A stretch of 14,328 nt of DNA from Gemmatimonadota bacterium (GTDB lineage: Bacteria; Gemmatimonadota; Gemmatimonadetes; Gemmatimonadales; Gemmatimonadaceae). The DNA lies in NCBI GenBank assembly GCA_947475795.1, contig CANJOX010000036.1, positions 1-14,328 of the forward strand, written 5' to 3'. The translations under genes were made by a program, and so were the position numbers. The notes under the pieces were generated by a model. It was not told the DNA's origin, made no database searches, and was given only the letters and a program-made list of their open reading frames with translations. How positions within the stretch are numbered: position 1 is the first letter of the stretch; the number at the start of each line of letters is the position of its first letter. Positions 1 to 8,221 of this stretch are shown one piece after another.

Positions 1-2874
1 CAGAAGGCCGGCTCACTCGAAGAACGGGAGATCCTGCAGTTCGGCGTCGATCAGGCGCTGCGCCTCAGCGGCAGCGCGGCCTGCTACATCCACGTGGTCA
101 GCGACGATGAATCCACCATCGCGTCCACCCGCTGGGACGGCCCGGCACAGCGCAGTGTCGCCGGTGGTGGCACGGTCCCGGGCTTCACCGCGACCCCGGC
201 GTTGGCGGCCGGTGTCTGGGCCAGCGCCGCGCGCACACGCGAGCCGGTGGTCATGAACGTCGTCGAGCCGGACACGGTCGACGATCCCTCCGTCGCGCGG
301 TACGTCACGCTACCGATCGCCGAGGGTAACCGCCTGCGGATGGTGCTGGGCGTGATCAACAAACCCGCACCGTACGAAGCCGACGACGTGTGGGAACTGC
401 AGGTCATTGCGCACGACATCTGGTCCATCGTGCAGCAACGCCGCAACGATGTCGCTGTCGCCCGCGCCTACGAGCACGTCAAAGCCAGTGACGAACGCTT
501 TGCGTTCGCCATGGAAGCTTCGTCCGAAGGCATCTGGGACTGGGATATGCGCGCCGACCGCATCGCCTTCAGCAACGTGTACGTGCAGATGCTCGGCTAC
601 GATCCGGCCGGATTTCCCACCGCGCTCACCGGTTGGCTGAAGCTCGTCCACCCCGATGATCGCCTGGTGGTGGCGTCCGATGCCGCACGACGGCTGCGCA
701 CCGAGGGGGCCTTCAGTGCCGAGTTCCGCATGCGGGCCAGCAACGGCGAGTACCGCTGGATGCTCAGCCACGGCAAGGCCGTCGAATTCGGCCCCGACGG
801 CGCACCGGTGCGCGCCGTCGGGACGCAGTCGGATCTCACCGCACGCAAACACAACGAAGACCTGCTGCGCGCCGCCAAGGAAGACGCCGACAACGCCAAC
901 CGTGCCAAGTCGTCGTTCCTCGCCGTCATGAGCCACGAAATCCGCACGCCGCTCAATGGCGTGATCGGCATGGCCGAAGTGCTCGCGCAAAGTGCACTGC
1001 CACCTCGCGATGCCGACGCGGTGCGCACCATCCGGACGTCGGCTACCAACCTGCTCGGCATCATCGACGACATCCTGGATTTCTCCAAGATCGAAGCGGG
1101 ACGCATCGAACTCGAACATCTCGACGCATCCATCGACGACACGCTCGACGGGATCTCGGCCGCCCTTGCACCCGTGGCGGCGCATCGCGGGGTCGATCTG
1201 TCGATGTTCATCGCCCCTGACGTCCCGGCCATGGTGTGCACCGACGCCATCCGTCTCCGGCAGATTCTGTACAACCTGATCGGCAACGCCATCAAGTTCA
1301 GCGGCGGGCGCGCGACGCAGCGTGGACGCGTGCACATCCGGGTCGAGGCCGTCACGCACGAGCCGCTCAAACTGCGCATGACCGTGCAGGACAACGGCAT
1401 CGGCATGTCCGCCGACACGATCAGTCAGCTGTTCACCTCATTCACGCAGGCCGAGATCTCCACGACGCGTCGTTTTGGCGGCACCGGACTCGGTCTGGCC
1501 ATCTGCAAACGACTCGCCGAGTTGCTCGGCGGCACGGTCACGGTCACGAGTGTGCTGGGCGAGGGATCGGCATTCGTCGTCACGCTGCCCATGGACGCGT
1601 CGGCCACGCAGCCGCCGCGCGTGCTCCCCGACATCCACGGTCTCGAGTGCCTCGTCGTGCGTGAACCGGTGGCCCCCGACGAGGCCGACGACATCGCCAC
1701 GTATCTGCGCTTCGCTGGCGCGCTGGTCACCATCGTTCCCACCGCCGACACGGCCGTCGCCACCGCCATCACGCGGCCGGCGCCGGTCGTGATCGTGCAA
1801 CATGCCCCCGCCGGCGCGATCGACGGCGGGGGCGCCCCCTCCGACGATGTGCGGCATGTTCGTCTCACGGCGGGGCAGTCGCGCGTAGCGCGCGTCGTGA
1901 CGCCGAACTTCGTCACGCTCGACCGGCATCACCTGCGCGAGCAGAATCTGGTGCGGGCCGTCGCGATCGCGGCAGGGCGCGCCTCGCCGGAAATCCTCTA
2001 CGACGAGCAACCGTCGCAGGTGCCGCTCACCACGGCCATCCGGCCGGTCACCGTCGCGGAAGCCAGAGCACAGGGACGCCTCATCCTCGTGGCCGAGGAC
2101 GACGAGATCAATCAGAAGGTGATCCTGCAACAGCTCGAGCTGCTGGGGTATGCCGCCGAGGTGGCGCCCAACGGCCTGCTCGCGCTGGAGCGGTGGCGCA
2201 CGCAGTCCTACGCGCTGCTGCTCACCGACCTCCACATGCCGGAGATGGATGGGTACCAGCTCACCCAGCAGATCCGCGCGGATGAGGCCGCCCGTGGGGA
2301 CGGGCGGCGTCTGCCGATCATGGCGCTCACGGCCAACGCGCTGCGCGGCGAGGAAACGCGCGGCAAGGCGCTGGGGATGGATGACTACCTCACCAAGCCG
2401 GTGTTGCTCGCGGTCCTCAGGGCGGCGATCGCGCGGTGGATCCCCCCGCTGCACGACAGCGTTCCCCTCCCCGACCTGCTCCCTCAGACCGGCAACGTCG
2501 CCATCCTCACGCCACCACCCGGGGGCACGCTGGTCTCGCTCGACGTCAGCGTCCTCGAGGAGCTGGTGGGTGACGATCATGAGGTGATCTGTGATTTCCT
2601 CACGGAGTACGCCCGCAGCGCTGGTCGCTTGAACGGGGAGCTGCTGGCAGCGGTGGCACAGGACAACCTGCCGGACGTCGCGGCCGTGCTCCACAAGCTC
2701 AAATCATCCTCGAGATCCGTCGGGGCGCTCCCGCTCGGCGAGCTGTGCAGTACAATTGAGCAAGCCGCGCGCGACCGGAATACCGATCAGGTGCGGCAAG
2801 TCCTGCCCGTGTTCGCACAGGAACTCGCCGCCGTGCAACGCGCACTCACCGACTACCTCGATCGCTCGCGATGA
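1..2874 (+). CDS. Hybrid sensor histidine kinase (GAF-PAS-HisKA-HATPase-pseudoREC-REC-HPt), 5' end outside window
   Basis: Multidomain sensor kinase that senses a signal, autophosphorylates on His and passes phosphate His-Asp-His. The reading frame is open from base 1, so the start lies upstream; 957 codons are visible. Counting from the first codon in the window: GAF about 4-150 (starting [11 protein letters not shown]), PAS plus PAC about 163-278 ([17 protein letters not shown]), HisKA about 300-367 with phospho-His 312 in [11 protein letters not shown], and HATPase about 410-530 with N box [16 protein letters not shown] and [11 protein letters not shown] degenerate receiver follows (about 541-665), then a complete receiver (about 692-818) with phospho-acceptor Asp 743 in [12 protein letters not shown], then a C-terminal HPt with His 898 in LHKLKSS. 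No transmembrane segment is visible, but the missing N terminus could hold one. The REC-EAL gene 40 bp downstream is the probable output partner. The domain calls are firm; the signal is unknown. Confidence 0.96.
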   Translation, partial: QKAGSLEEREILQFGVDQALRLSGSAACYIHVVSDDESTIASTRWDGPAQRSVAGGGTVPGFTATPALAAGVWASAARTREPVVMNVVEPDTVDDPSVARYVTLPIAEGNRLRMVLGVINKPAPYEADDVWELQVIAHDIWSIVQQRRNDVAVARAYEHVKASDERFAFAMEASSEGIWDWDMRADRIAFSNVYVQMLGYDPAGFPTALTGWLKLVHPDDRLVVASDAARRLRTEGAFSAEFRMRASNGEYRWMLSHGKAVEFGPDGAPVRAVGTQSDLTARKHNEDLLRAAKEDADNANRAKSSFLAVMSHEIRTPLNGVIGMAEVLAQSALPPRDADAVRTIRTSATNLLGIIDDILDFSKIEAGRIELEHLDASIDDTLDGISAALAPVAAHRGVDLSMFIAPDVPAMVCTDAIRLRQILYNLIGNAIKFSGGRATQRGRVHIRVEAVTHEPLKLRMTVQDNGIGMSADTISQLFTSFTQAEISTTRRFGGTGLGLAICKRLAELLGGTVTVTSVLGEGSAFVVTLPMDASATQPPRVLPDIHGLECLVVREPVAPDEADDIATYLRFAGALVTIVPTADTAVATAITRPAPVVIVQHAPAGAIDGGGAPSDDVRHVRLTAGQSRVARVVTPNFVTLDRHHLREQNLVRAVAIAAGRASPEILYDEQPSQVPLTTAIRPVTVAEARAQGRLILVAEDDEINQKVILQQLELLGYAAEVAPNGLLALERWRTQSYALLLTDLHMPEMDGYQLTQQIRADEAARGDGRRLPIMALTANALRGEETRGKALGMDDYLTKPVLLAVLRAAIARWIPPLHDSVPLPDLLPQTGNVAILTPPPGGTLVSLDVSVLEELVGDDHEVICDFLTEYARSAGRLNGELLAAVAQDNLPDVAAVLHKLKSSSRSVGALPLGELCSTIEQAARDRNTDQVRQVLPVFAQELAAVQRALTDYLDRSR

Positions 2875-2918
2875 CGCGACCGACGCCTCGCCACGAACGC
2901 CGACCTCGAGCTGCGTGA
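2871..2918 (+). other. 15-codon bridging mini-ORF between kinase and EAL genes (possible coupling peptide)
   Basis: ATG at 2871 overlaps the kinase stop as ATGA. The frame encodes [15 protein letters not shown] and ends in TGA at 2916-2918, overlapping the GTG start of the REC-EAL gene as GTGA. A ribosome ending the kinase could therefore re-initiate here and again at the EAL gene. The peptide is Arg/Pro rich, has no known family, and may have no function of its own. It may also be a chance open frame, since stops are scarce in GC-rich DNA. What I see is only the exact overlap at both ends. Confidence 0.35.
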
Positions 2919-4138
2919 AGATCTATCTCATCGACGACGAGCCCTTTGCGCTGCGGCTCGTCTCGCACCAGTTGCGGCGGCTCGGGTTTGACGACGTGCA
3001 GGTGCAGCAGCACCCGCGGGACGCGCTGGCGTTCCTCGAGGCCGAGCACGGGTCCATCGAGATGCTGCTGCTCGACCTGCAGATGCCCGAGATCGACGGC
3101 ATCGAGTTCGTGCGCCATCTCGCGCGCCTCGGCTATGCCGGCGCGCTCATCCTGATCAGCGGAGAGGACGAGCGCATCGTGCAAACCGCCCGCCGGCTGG
3201 CCGAAGCGCACCGCCTCGACGTCCGCGGCGCCTTGCACAAACCGGTCACGCCGGATTCGCTGAAAGCACTGTTCGGCGCAGCGGCCCCCACGGCCACGAA
3301 GGCGCGCACCCCCGGCAAACGGTACGACGCGGAACGGCTCGCGCAGGCCATCGCCAACGGCGAGCTCACCAACGTCTACCAGCCCAAGGTGCGGCTCGCA
3401 TCGGGCGAGATCACCGGCGTCGAGACGCTCGTGCGCTGGCAGCATCCGGATGATGGACTGGTCTTTCCCGATCAGTTCATCGAACTGGCCGAGGAAAACG
3501 GACTCATCGACGCCCTCACGCGCTGCGTGCTGTCGCAGGCGCTGCGCGACGCCCATACGTGGATGCGCGAAGGGTATCCGATGCACGTGGCCGTCAACAT
3601 CTCGATGCAGAGCCTCACCTCGCTCGACTTCCCCGACTTCGTGGCGCAGGCCGTGGCGGCAGCGGGAGTGCCCGCGCACCTCCTCGTGCTCGAAGTCACG
3701 GAAAGCCGTCTCATGAGCGACGTGCTCGCCGCGCTCGATGTGGTCACGCGCATCCGGCTCAAGCACATCGGTCTCTCGATTGACGATTTCGGCACCGGCC
3801 ACTCCTCGCTGGCCCAGCTGCGCGACATGCCCTTCGATGAACTGAAAGTCGACCGGCGCTTCGTCCACGGGGCCGTCCGGGACTCCGTCAGCCGTGCCAT
3901 TCTCGAGGCCAGCCTTGGCATGGCCCGTCAGCTCGGCATGCGCTCCGTCGCCGAGGGCGTCGAAGATCTGGACGACTGGACCCTGTTGCGCGAAGTCGGC
4001 TGCGATCTCGCACAAGGCTATTTCGTGGGACGGCCGATGCCCTTCGCGGCCTTCGAGGGTTGGCGCGCCGGATGGGAGGCGCGGAAACCGGTGCTCCTCG
4101 CCAGCGATGCCGACCGGCTACTCGACGAGCTGGGCTGA
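2915..4138 (+). CDS. Response regulator with EAL c-di-GMP phosphodiesterase domain (REC-EAL)
   Basis: Cytoplasmic response regulator predicted to hydrolyse cyclic di-GMP to pGpG under phosphorylation control; 407 aa. The GTG start at 2915 is chosen because the receiver begins at once (VKIYLIDDEP) and the only earlier in-frame start is a TTG deep inside the kinase gene. The site lacks a good Shine-Dalgarno, which fits coupling to upstream translation. Receiver residues 1-125: acidic pair D7/D8, phospho-acceptor D54 in LLLDLQMPEIDG, conserved K109 in HKP. EAL domain from about 143: E170 (in ETLVRW, replacing EAL), N228, E260, D290-D291 (DDFGTG), K311, E347 and E350 (AEGVE), Q367 (QGY). All metal and catalytic positions are kept and loop 6 is intact, so an active enzyme is expected. 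From memory, the layout closely matches Pseudomonas RocR. The 3' end overlaps the convergent methyltransferase by 21 bp. Confidence 0.95.
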   Translation: MKIYLIDDEPFALRLVSHQLRRLGFDDVQVQQHPRDALAFLEAEHGSIEMLLLDLQMPEIDGIEFVRHLARLGYAGALILISGEDERIVQTARRLAEAHRLDVRGALHKPVTPDSLKALFGAAAPTATKARTPGKRYDAERLAQAIANGELTNVYQPKVRLASGEITGVETLVRWQHPDDGLVFPDQFIELAEENGLIDALTRCVLSQALRDAHTWMREGYPMHVAVNISMQSLTSLDFPDFVAQAVAAAGVPAHLLVLEVTESRLMSDVLAALDVVTRIRLKHIGLSIDDFGTGHSSLAQLRDMPFDELKVDRRFVHGAVRDSVSRAILEASLGMARQLGMRSVAEGVEDLDDWTLLREVGCDLAQGYFVGRPMPFAAFEGWRAGWEARKPVLLASDADRLLDELG

Positions 4139-4966
4139 CGGAGCTCCCCCGGGGCGCCGCCACACCGCGAAGGTGGTGCCGCCCACATGCTGGAGCGGCA
4201 CCGTGGCCGCCAGCGCATTGAGCGCACCGAACACGCCGGGCGCATGCCGCGGGCCCGCGTAGTCGTGCCATAGCACCAGACCGCCCGGCTTCACGATGCG
4301 CATGGCCTTGGCCGAGTCGCTGTCCACGTACGAGCGCGCGTGCGAACCGTCCACGAACACGAGATCGGCCCAGTCACGATACGGCGCCTCGTCGAACGCC
4401 TTGCTGTCTCCGTACAGCTGCTCCACGCGATCGGCCACGTCGGTCCCGGTGTAGACGAAGGTCTCAAACGCCGATTCCCGTAGTGCGAAATCTGTATCCG
4501 ATTGTGAGTCGTTACCGGATTTGACGTATTGATGTTGCTGTGATGGCGCGAGTGTGATCGTAACAACCCGCGATCCGGCCGGGGCGTTCCTGGCCCAGAG
4601 ATACGCCGTCTTGCCGGTGCACGTGCCGAATTCGAACATCGTGGTGGCCCGCGTGGCCAGCACCGCCAGAATCCATGCCTCCGCATCGCTCGTCCCGCCG
4701 GGCACCATCATCGGACCGCGACCGATGAACGACACTTCCGTGGCCACCGTCGGGCCGTGTGGCCCAGCCGCGAACACAGGATCGAGCGCCTCCAGCGGGA
4801 TGCGCGCCAACGGCCAGCGACCGAACACGCCGCGCTGTTTCCGCCGCGCCCGGTCCGAGAGCACGCGGCCACCCAGCATGACACAGGCGACACCCAGGAG
4901 CGCCGCAACGAGCCAGCCGGTCATGGAAGGAAGGGGAGGAGGGTTCGGTACGGCGGCGGCGGCCAT
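4118..4966 (-). CDS. Class I SAM-dependent methyltransferase (Methyltransf_24-like), N-terminal membrane anchor
   Basis: Predicted methyltransferase of 282 aa; the substrate is unknown. The ATG at 4966 gives MAAAAVPNPPPLPS before a hydrophobic segment (about residues 16-34, WLVAALLGVACVML) followed by RARRKQRG. This looks like a single N-in anchor or uncleaved signal with positive residues on the cytoplasmic side. A later ATG at 4924 is also possible; neither has a clear Shine-Dalgarno. The SAM-binding motif I is FEFGTCTGK (about 111-119). The second half carries DLVFVDGSH (Asp and His about 206 and 209) and KPGGLVLWHDY (His about 234), typical of the family often found with glycan or secondary-metabolite genes. 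A lower-GC patch at 4481-4560 encodes a Gln/Asp/Ser-rich stretch before EQLYGDS. The gene is convergent with the EAL gene and divergent from the lipoprotein gene at 5077. Confidence 0.88.
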   Translation of the reverse strand: MAAAAVPNPPPLPSMTGWLVAALLGVACVMLGGRVLSDRARRKQRGVFGRWPLARIPLEALDPVFAAGPHGPTVATEVSFIGRGPMMVPGGTSDAEAWILAVLATRATTMFEFGTCTGKTAYLWARNAPAGSRVVTITLAPSQQHQYVKSGNDSQSDTDFALRESAFETFVYTGTDVADRVEQLYGDSKAFDEAPYRDWADLVFVDGSHARSYVDSDSAKAMRIVKPGGLVLWHDYAGPRHAPGVFGALNALAATVPLQHVGGTTFAVWRRPGGAPSAQLVE

Positions 4967-5076
4967 CAGGCAGGCCGTTCCCCGAAATATCTCAGACCAC
5001 CGGACACGGCGCTTGCCGACCGAGGATTTTGTGCGGAGACTCGCGCGTCGGACCGGCGGCCGATACCGTGCACCCC

Positions 5077-5976
5077 ATGCGATTCCCCTCGGTTTTTCTG
5101 GGCGCCACCGCGCTCCTCGGGCTGGCCGCCTGTGCCGGTCGGCCGGTGGCACCCACCGCTGACCCGTCCTCCTCGGTCCGGATGGCGCCGCCCGAAGCGG
5201 ATACCGCGCCCGACGCACGCGATGCGCTCCCGGCCGGATTTGCCAACGCATTCGCCGCCGCCGACACGCGCGCCCGCACGATCGCGTACTGGTACCAGTG
5301 CGTGAGCACCATCGCCCGCCTGCGCGCCGGCGGCACCTTCGGCCCGGCCGCCGCCGCGCCGCGCCTCATCTACTGCGAACGCACCGCCGACGGCATCCCC
5401 ATCGGTGGAGTCTACGACGTGGACGCCACGGCGCGCACGGTCCGGCGCTTCACCACGGTCCGCCTCGACGGCACACGGCCGCGCTTCACCGGCGCCATCG
5501 ATACGGCCCGCGTCGCGTGGGAGGCCAAGCTGGTCATGGACGTCACCAAAGCGATCACCCCCGCCTGGTCCAAGGCCGGGCACCCCTTCTCGGTGGTGCC
5601 GGTCCCTGTCGCCGGTGGGCCGCTCGAGGGCTGGGTGATTCCACGCGCCACCAAGGCCCGTCACCTCGTGACCGGTGGCGAGGTCGGCTTTACCCGCAAC
5701 GACGACGGGTCTGTTCGGCGTACGGTCGATCACACGGTCACGTGGACGCAGGTCCCCCTGCCGGCGAGCGGCATGATCACCCTGCGCAGCGCGGAGCGCA
5801 GCGTGCCGGCGGTCCCGGACCTGGTCACCGCCCGCTTTTACGCCGAACTCGGACGCGAGGTCACCGTCTCCACCACGACGATGACCAGCACCCTGGTGGC
5901 AGGACTCGACCCGGCCACCGGCGCCCGCATCGTATGGCGGCACGCCCCCCGCACCCCGCCGGCGCCCGCGCGCTGA
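5077..5976 (+). CDS. Lipoprotein of unknown function
   Basis: 299-aa predicted lipoprotein of no family I recognise. The ATG at 5077 gives a short signal peptide, MRFPSVFLGATALLGLAAC, with lipobox L16-A17-A18-C19. An in-frame GTG at 5068 would add three residues and cannot be excluded, and neither start has a convincing Shine-Dalgarno. The mature protein has an Ala/Pro/Ser linker, then a mixed alpha/beta-looking domain with few cysteines (one in YWYQCVS, one in LIYCERTADGIPIGGVYDVD). No catalytic motif is visible. Position after Cys19 is Ala20, so there is no Asp retention signal and outer-membrane sorting is expected. The next gene starts 4 bp after the stop, so the two probably form an operon and may act together at the envelope. 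Confidence 0.82.
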   Translation: MRFPSVFLGATALLGLAACAGRPVAPTADPSSSVRMAPPEADTAPDARDALPAGFANAFAAADTRARTIAYWYQCVSTIARLRAGGTFGPAAAAPRLIYCERTADGIPIGGVYDVDATARTVRRFTTVRLDGTRPRFTGAIDTARVAWEAKLVMDVTKAITPAWSKAGHPFSVVPVPVAGGPLEGWVIPRATKARHLVTGGEVGFTRNDDGSVRRTVDHTVTWTQVPLPASGMITLRSAERSVPAVPDLVTARFYAELGREVTVSTTTMTSTLVAGLDPATGARIVWRHAPRTPPAPAR

Positions 5977-5980
5977 GCCC

Positions 5981-7795
5981 GTGGCACGCGGAGAGGCATC
6001 GCGCGCGACACGGTCGGTCGCGCTCACCGTCATACTGGCCGTCATCCTGGCCGTCAGCCTCGCGGCACCACGCGCCCTCGCCGCGCAGGAATTCGTGCGG
6101 CAATCGCTGCTCATCGCACCGCTGCGCCCCGACAGTGCGGGCAGCAGCGCGCGAGACGCCGTCCGCACCGCCAAACAGGTCACCGACGCCGTCCGCGAAC
6201 GCACGGGGCAGCGCACCGATGTCAAAAGTCTGCGGGTGCTCGAGGGCTATCGCCTCGACAACCTCCTGCTGGAGCTCAACTACAAACCGCAGCAGCGCAT
6301 CGGCGACGCCGAACTGCGCTTCTTCGGACAGCAACTACGCGCCGACGAAGTACTCGTAGGGCGCGTGGTACCGCAGCCGGCCGGCGTCACGGTGGTCGCG
6401 CGACTGGCGCTGTTGCGCAGCTGGGGGATGCAGCAGCCGCTGCCCGTCGTGCGCGCGGCCACGCCGGCGCTCGCGGGTGATGCCCTGGCCAGAGAAGTCG
6501 TCAGCGCCCGCGCCCAGCTCACGGGAGTGCGGCGATGCGAGAACGCGCTCGCGCGGGGCGATCGCCGGGCCGCTGCGCGTGAAGCCGAGGGGGCGATCCG
6601 TGCGTACGCGCCCGCGGTGATTGCACGGGACTGTCTGATCGCGGCGCTCATCGATGGCACCACCAGCGCGGACTCCGTCCGGCGCCTCACCGACGACGTA
6701 CTCGCCATCGACAGCACCAATCTGTTCGCCGCCGTGGTGCGCGCCGATGCGTTGGAAACCGAAGGGCGTACCGCTGATGCCGTCGCGCAATGGCGACGCG
6801 TGTATGCGTTGCGCAACGACAGTCTCGCGCTCGGGGTGCGCGTCGTCGAGGGATTCCTGCGCCTGCAACGGCCCGCCGACGCACTCACCGACGCCACCGA
6901 TCTGCTCACGCGCCTCGGCGCCGATGCCCGGCTGCGCCGCCTTGTATTCCGGGCACACGCCGCGCTGGCGCACTGGCGGGAAACCGCCGCCCTCGGCGAT
7001 TCACTCGAACTGGAAGACGCCGCGTTCCGCGCCGACAGCAACTACGCCACGCGATACGTCGAAGCGCTGCGGCAGCAGGGCGATACACTGGCGGCGCTGG
7101 AAGTGGGCGTGCGCGCGGTGCGCCGTCACGCCGGCGACGCACGCCTGTATCTGCAGTATCTCCAACTGCTGGGCATGGAAACCAGCAGTGCGTTACCGCG
7201 CGGACTGACGCGCTTTCCGGAAGTCCCCGACTTCTATGTGCTCACGGCCAGCGCGGCACGAAAGGCGGGCAATCGCACCGATGCCCTGCGCGCCACGCAG
7301 GAAGCCATCCGGCGCGACACGTCACGCACCACGCTGTATCTGCAACTCGCCGATCTGTTCGTGGAAGCCCAGCGCGCCGACAGCGCGGCCGCGGTCCTCG
7401 CGCGCGCGCCGCGCACCGGCGAACAGGCGGAGCTGCTGCGCACCTACACGGTGGCGCGCGGTCTGCTACTGCTGCGTGCCGCCGGCGATACACTCTCGGT
7501 CCAGCAACAGGCCGCGGTGTCGATGTTGTGGCTGGCCGACAGTATCAGCTCGCGCGCTGACTCACGCGCCTACGCGGCGGCAGCGACACTGCAGCTGGCT
7601 CGCGCACAGCTGCTGCAGGCCAGCAAAACGCGCGCCTGTCCCGATGCGCGCACGGCCGATGCCACCCTCGGGCAGTCGGCGGCGGCCATTGAACGCGGTC
7701 TCGGGGAGAGTGCGAACGCCGCCGAGATTACGTCGATGCAGGCGGCCATGCGCAGCGCCGTGGACAACGCCATGACGGTGCTCTGCCGCCCCTGA
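5981..7795 (+). CDS. Secreted tetratricopeptide-repeat protein of unknown function
   Basis: 604-aa predicted periplasmic protein. The GTG start at 5981 lies 4 bp after the lipoprotein stop, with no Shine-Dalgarno, which suggests translational coupling. The N terminus is a Sec signal (positive R3, R8, R11; hydrophobic TVILAVILAVSLA; probable cleavage after ALAA near residue 35). Residues about 40-165 form a compact domain (LLIAPLRPD, LRFFGQQLRADEVLVGRVV) that resembles TolB-N/FlgO/CsgG-like nucleating domains by eye only. The rest is helical, Ala/Arg/Leu rich and organised as degenerate TPR units (for example about residues 235-300 and 345-480: ALETEGRTADAVAQWRRVYAL, GNRTDALRATQEAIRRD). This suggests protein-protein scaffolding. 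Two cysteines near the C terminus (ACPDART, VLCRP) could form a disulfide. The exact function is not recognised. Confidence 0.85.
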   Translation: MARGEASRATRSVALTVILAVILAVSLAAPRALAAQEFVRQSLLIAPLRPDSAGSSARDAVRTAKQVTDAVRERTGQRTDVKSLRVLEGYRLDNLLLELNYKPQQRIGDAELRFFGQQLRADEVLVGRVVPQPAGVTVVARLALLRSWGMQQPLPVVRAATPALAGDALAREVVSARAQLTGVRRCENALARGDRRAAAREAEGAIRAYAPAVIARDCLIAALIDGTTSADSVRRLTDDVLAIDSTNLFAAVVRADALETEGRTADAVAQWRRVYALRNDSLALGVRVVEGFLRLQRPADALTDATDLLTRLGADARLRRLVFRAHAALAHWRETAALGDSLELEDAAFRADSNYATRYVEALRQQGDTLAALEVGVRAVRRHAGDARLYLQYLQLLGMETSSALPRGLTRFPEVPDFYVLTASAARKAGNRTDALRATQEAIRRDTSRTTLYLQLADLFVEAQRADSAAAVLARAPRTGEQAELLRTYTVARGLLLLRAAGDTLSVQQQAAVSMLWLADSISSRADSRAYAAAATLQLARAQLLQASKTRACPDARTADATLGQSAAAIERGLGESANAAEITSMQAAMRSAVDNAMTVLCRP

Positions 7796-7824
7796 CAACG
7801 TGAGGACGACCGGTGTCTGGCGGC
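7785..7824. terminator. Possible composite hairpin at convergent junction
   Basis: GCCGCC (7785-7790) pairs with GGCGGC (7819-7824), and inside it GACA (7794-7797) pairs with TGTC (7814-7817). The intervening loop is long and there is no U-tract, so termination is only suggested by position between the converging TPR and SHOCT-like genes. Confidence 0.25.
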
Positions 7825-8145
7825 CTACTCGAGCCAGATATCGACCTGCCGGCTGGGATCACTCAGCGAGAAGATCTGGCGCGGATAGAGCTCCTTCTGC
7901 TGACTCAGATCGAGCATCATCGCTTCCAGCGGGATATCCTCGGCGCGGATCTTCTCGACCACCTCGTCGGGGATCAGATCGAGCAGCCACCGGGCACTGC
8001 GCGCGGGCAGCGCGACACGCACCTTCTGCTGGCCGTCGCGCACCACGCGGACCATGAGGTTCTTGGCGGGCTCGCCGGGATTGGCCGGCGTGCTGCTGTT
8101 CGGTGAGAAGAACGCACGCACCCAGGTGTACGGGCAGGTCGCCAT
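7825..8145 (-). CDS. Small SHOCT-like domain protein, hypothetical
   Basis: 106-aa acidic protein. The ATG at 8145 is chosen because everything upstream in frame is Pro/Arg-rich and looks non-coding; there is no clear Shine-Dalgarno. The central pattern (LMVRVVRDGQQKVRVALPARSARWLLDLIPDEVVEKI, then a short helix, then SDPSRQVDIWLE) resembles the small SHOCT-like domain of YvlB/DUF4097-associated proteins. These have a beta hairpin of alternating charged and hydrophobic residues, an amphipathic helix and a final V(D/E)IW(V/L)E strand. The N terminus (MATCPYTWVRAFFSPNSS) is unusual for that family. No signal peptide or membrane helix is seen. The gene is transcribed convergently with the TPR gene 29 bp away and divergently from the DinB-like gene. 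The family call is by pattern only. Confidence 0.7.
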   Translation of the reverse strand: MATCPYTWVRAFFSPNSSTPANPGEPAKNLMVRVVRDGQQKVRVALPARSARWLLDLIPDEVVEKIRAEDIPLEAMMLDLSQQKELYPRQIFSLSDPSRQVDIWLE

Positions 8146-8178
8146 GTCAGGCTCGGGGATGGAGCGGGAAGGAAAAGA

Positions 8179-8221
8179 GGCGACGGCGCCTATCGTAATA
8201 TTAGTATCGGCGACGGTCGCC
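8179..8221. promoter_or_regulatory. AT-rich island with palindrome and direct repeats in divergent promoter region
   Basis: The octamer GGCGACGG occurs at 8179-8186 and again at 8209-8216, exactly 30 bp apart. Between them lie TATCG repeats (8191-8195 and 8205-8209) and a perfect palindrome TAATATTA (8196-8203). The right copy is part of an inverted repeat GGCGAC-G-GTCGCC (8209-8221). The AT core is exceptional in this GC-rich DNA and sits between divergent genes, so it is a likely promoter/operator region. No well-matched -35/-10 pair could be fixed. Confidence 0.45.

Noticed and set aside
310..1359. Long antisense open frame opposite the histidine kinase
   Set aside because: It mirrors a gene with unmistakable kinase motifs, has low-complexity His/Arg/Asp content, and is a known by-product of GC-rich codon bias.
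1438..2694. Second long antisense frame opposite the kinase receiver and HPt
   Set aside because: No domain is recognisable and its composition is Arg/His/Gly heavy; the sense frame is a clear receiver and HPt.
2756..2914. Upstream extension of the REC-EAL frame
   Set aside because: It begins at a TTG within the kinase gene and reads as Ser/Pro/Arg-rich shadow sequence, while the receiver fold begins at the GTG at 2915.
2846..4015. Antisense frame opposite the EAL gene
   Set aside because: All EAL catalytic residues are in the sense frame; the antisense translation has no recognisable motif.
4127..4154. Short hairpin GAGCT/AGCTC and the CCCCGGGG palindrome as a terminator for the EAL gene
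   Set aside because: The stem is only 5 bp, there is no T-run, and the segment lies within the coding end of the opposite gene.
4967..5251. N-terminal extension of the methyltransferase
   Set aside because: It is Arg/Pro-rich, overlaps the divergent lipoprotein start and has no family similarity; the coding signal starts near 4966.
6031..6062. Short tandem repeat in the TPR protein signal sequence
   Set aside because: It simply encodes the hydrophobic VILAVILAV run and needs no further explanation.
5298..6359. Long alternate frame across the lipoprotein and TPR genes
   Set aside because: It is His/Arg-rich shadow translation; the real frames carry a lipobox and a signal peptide.
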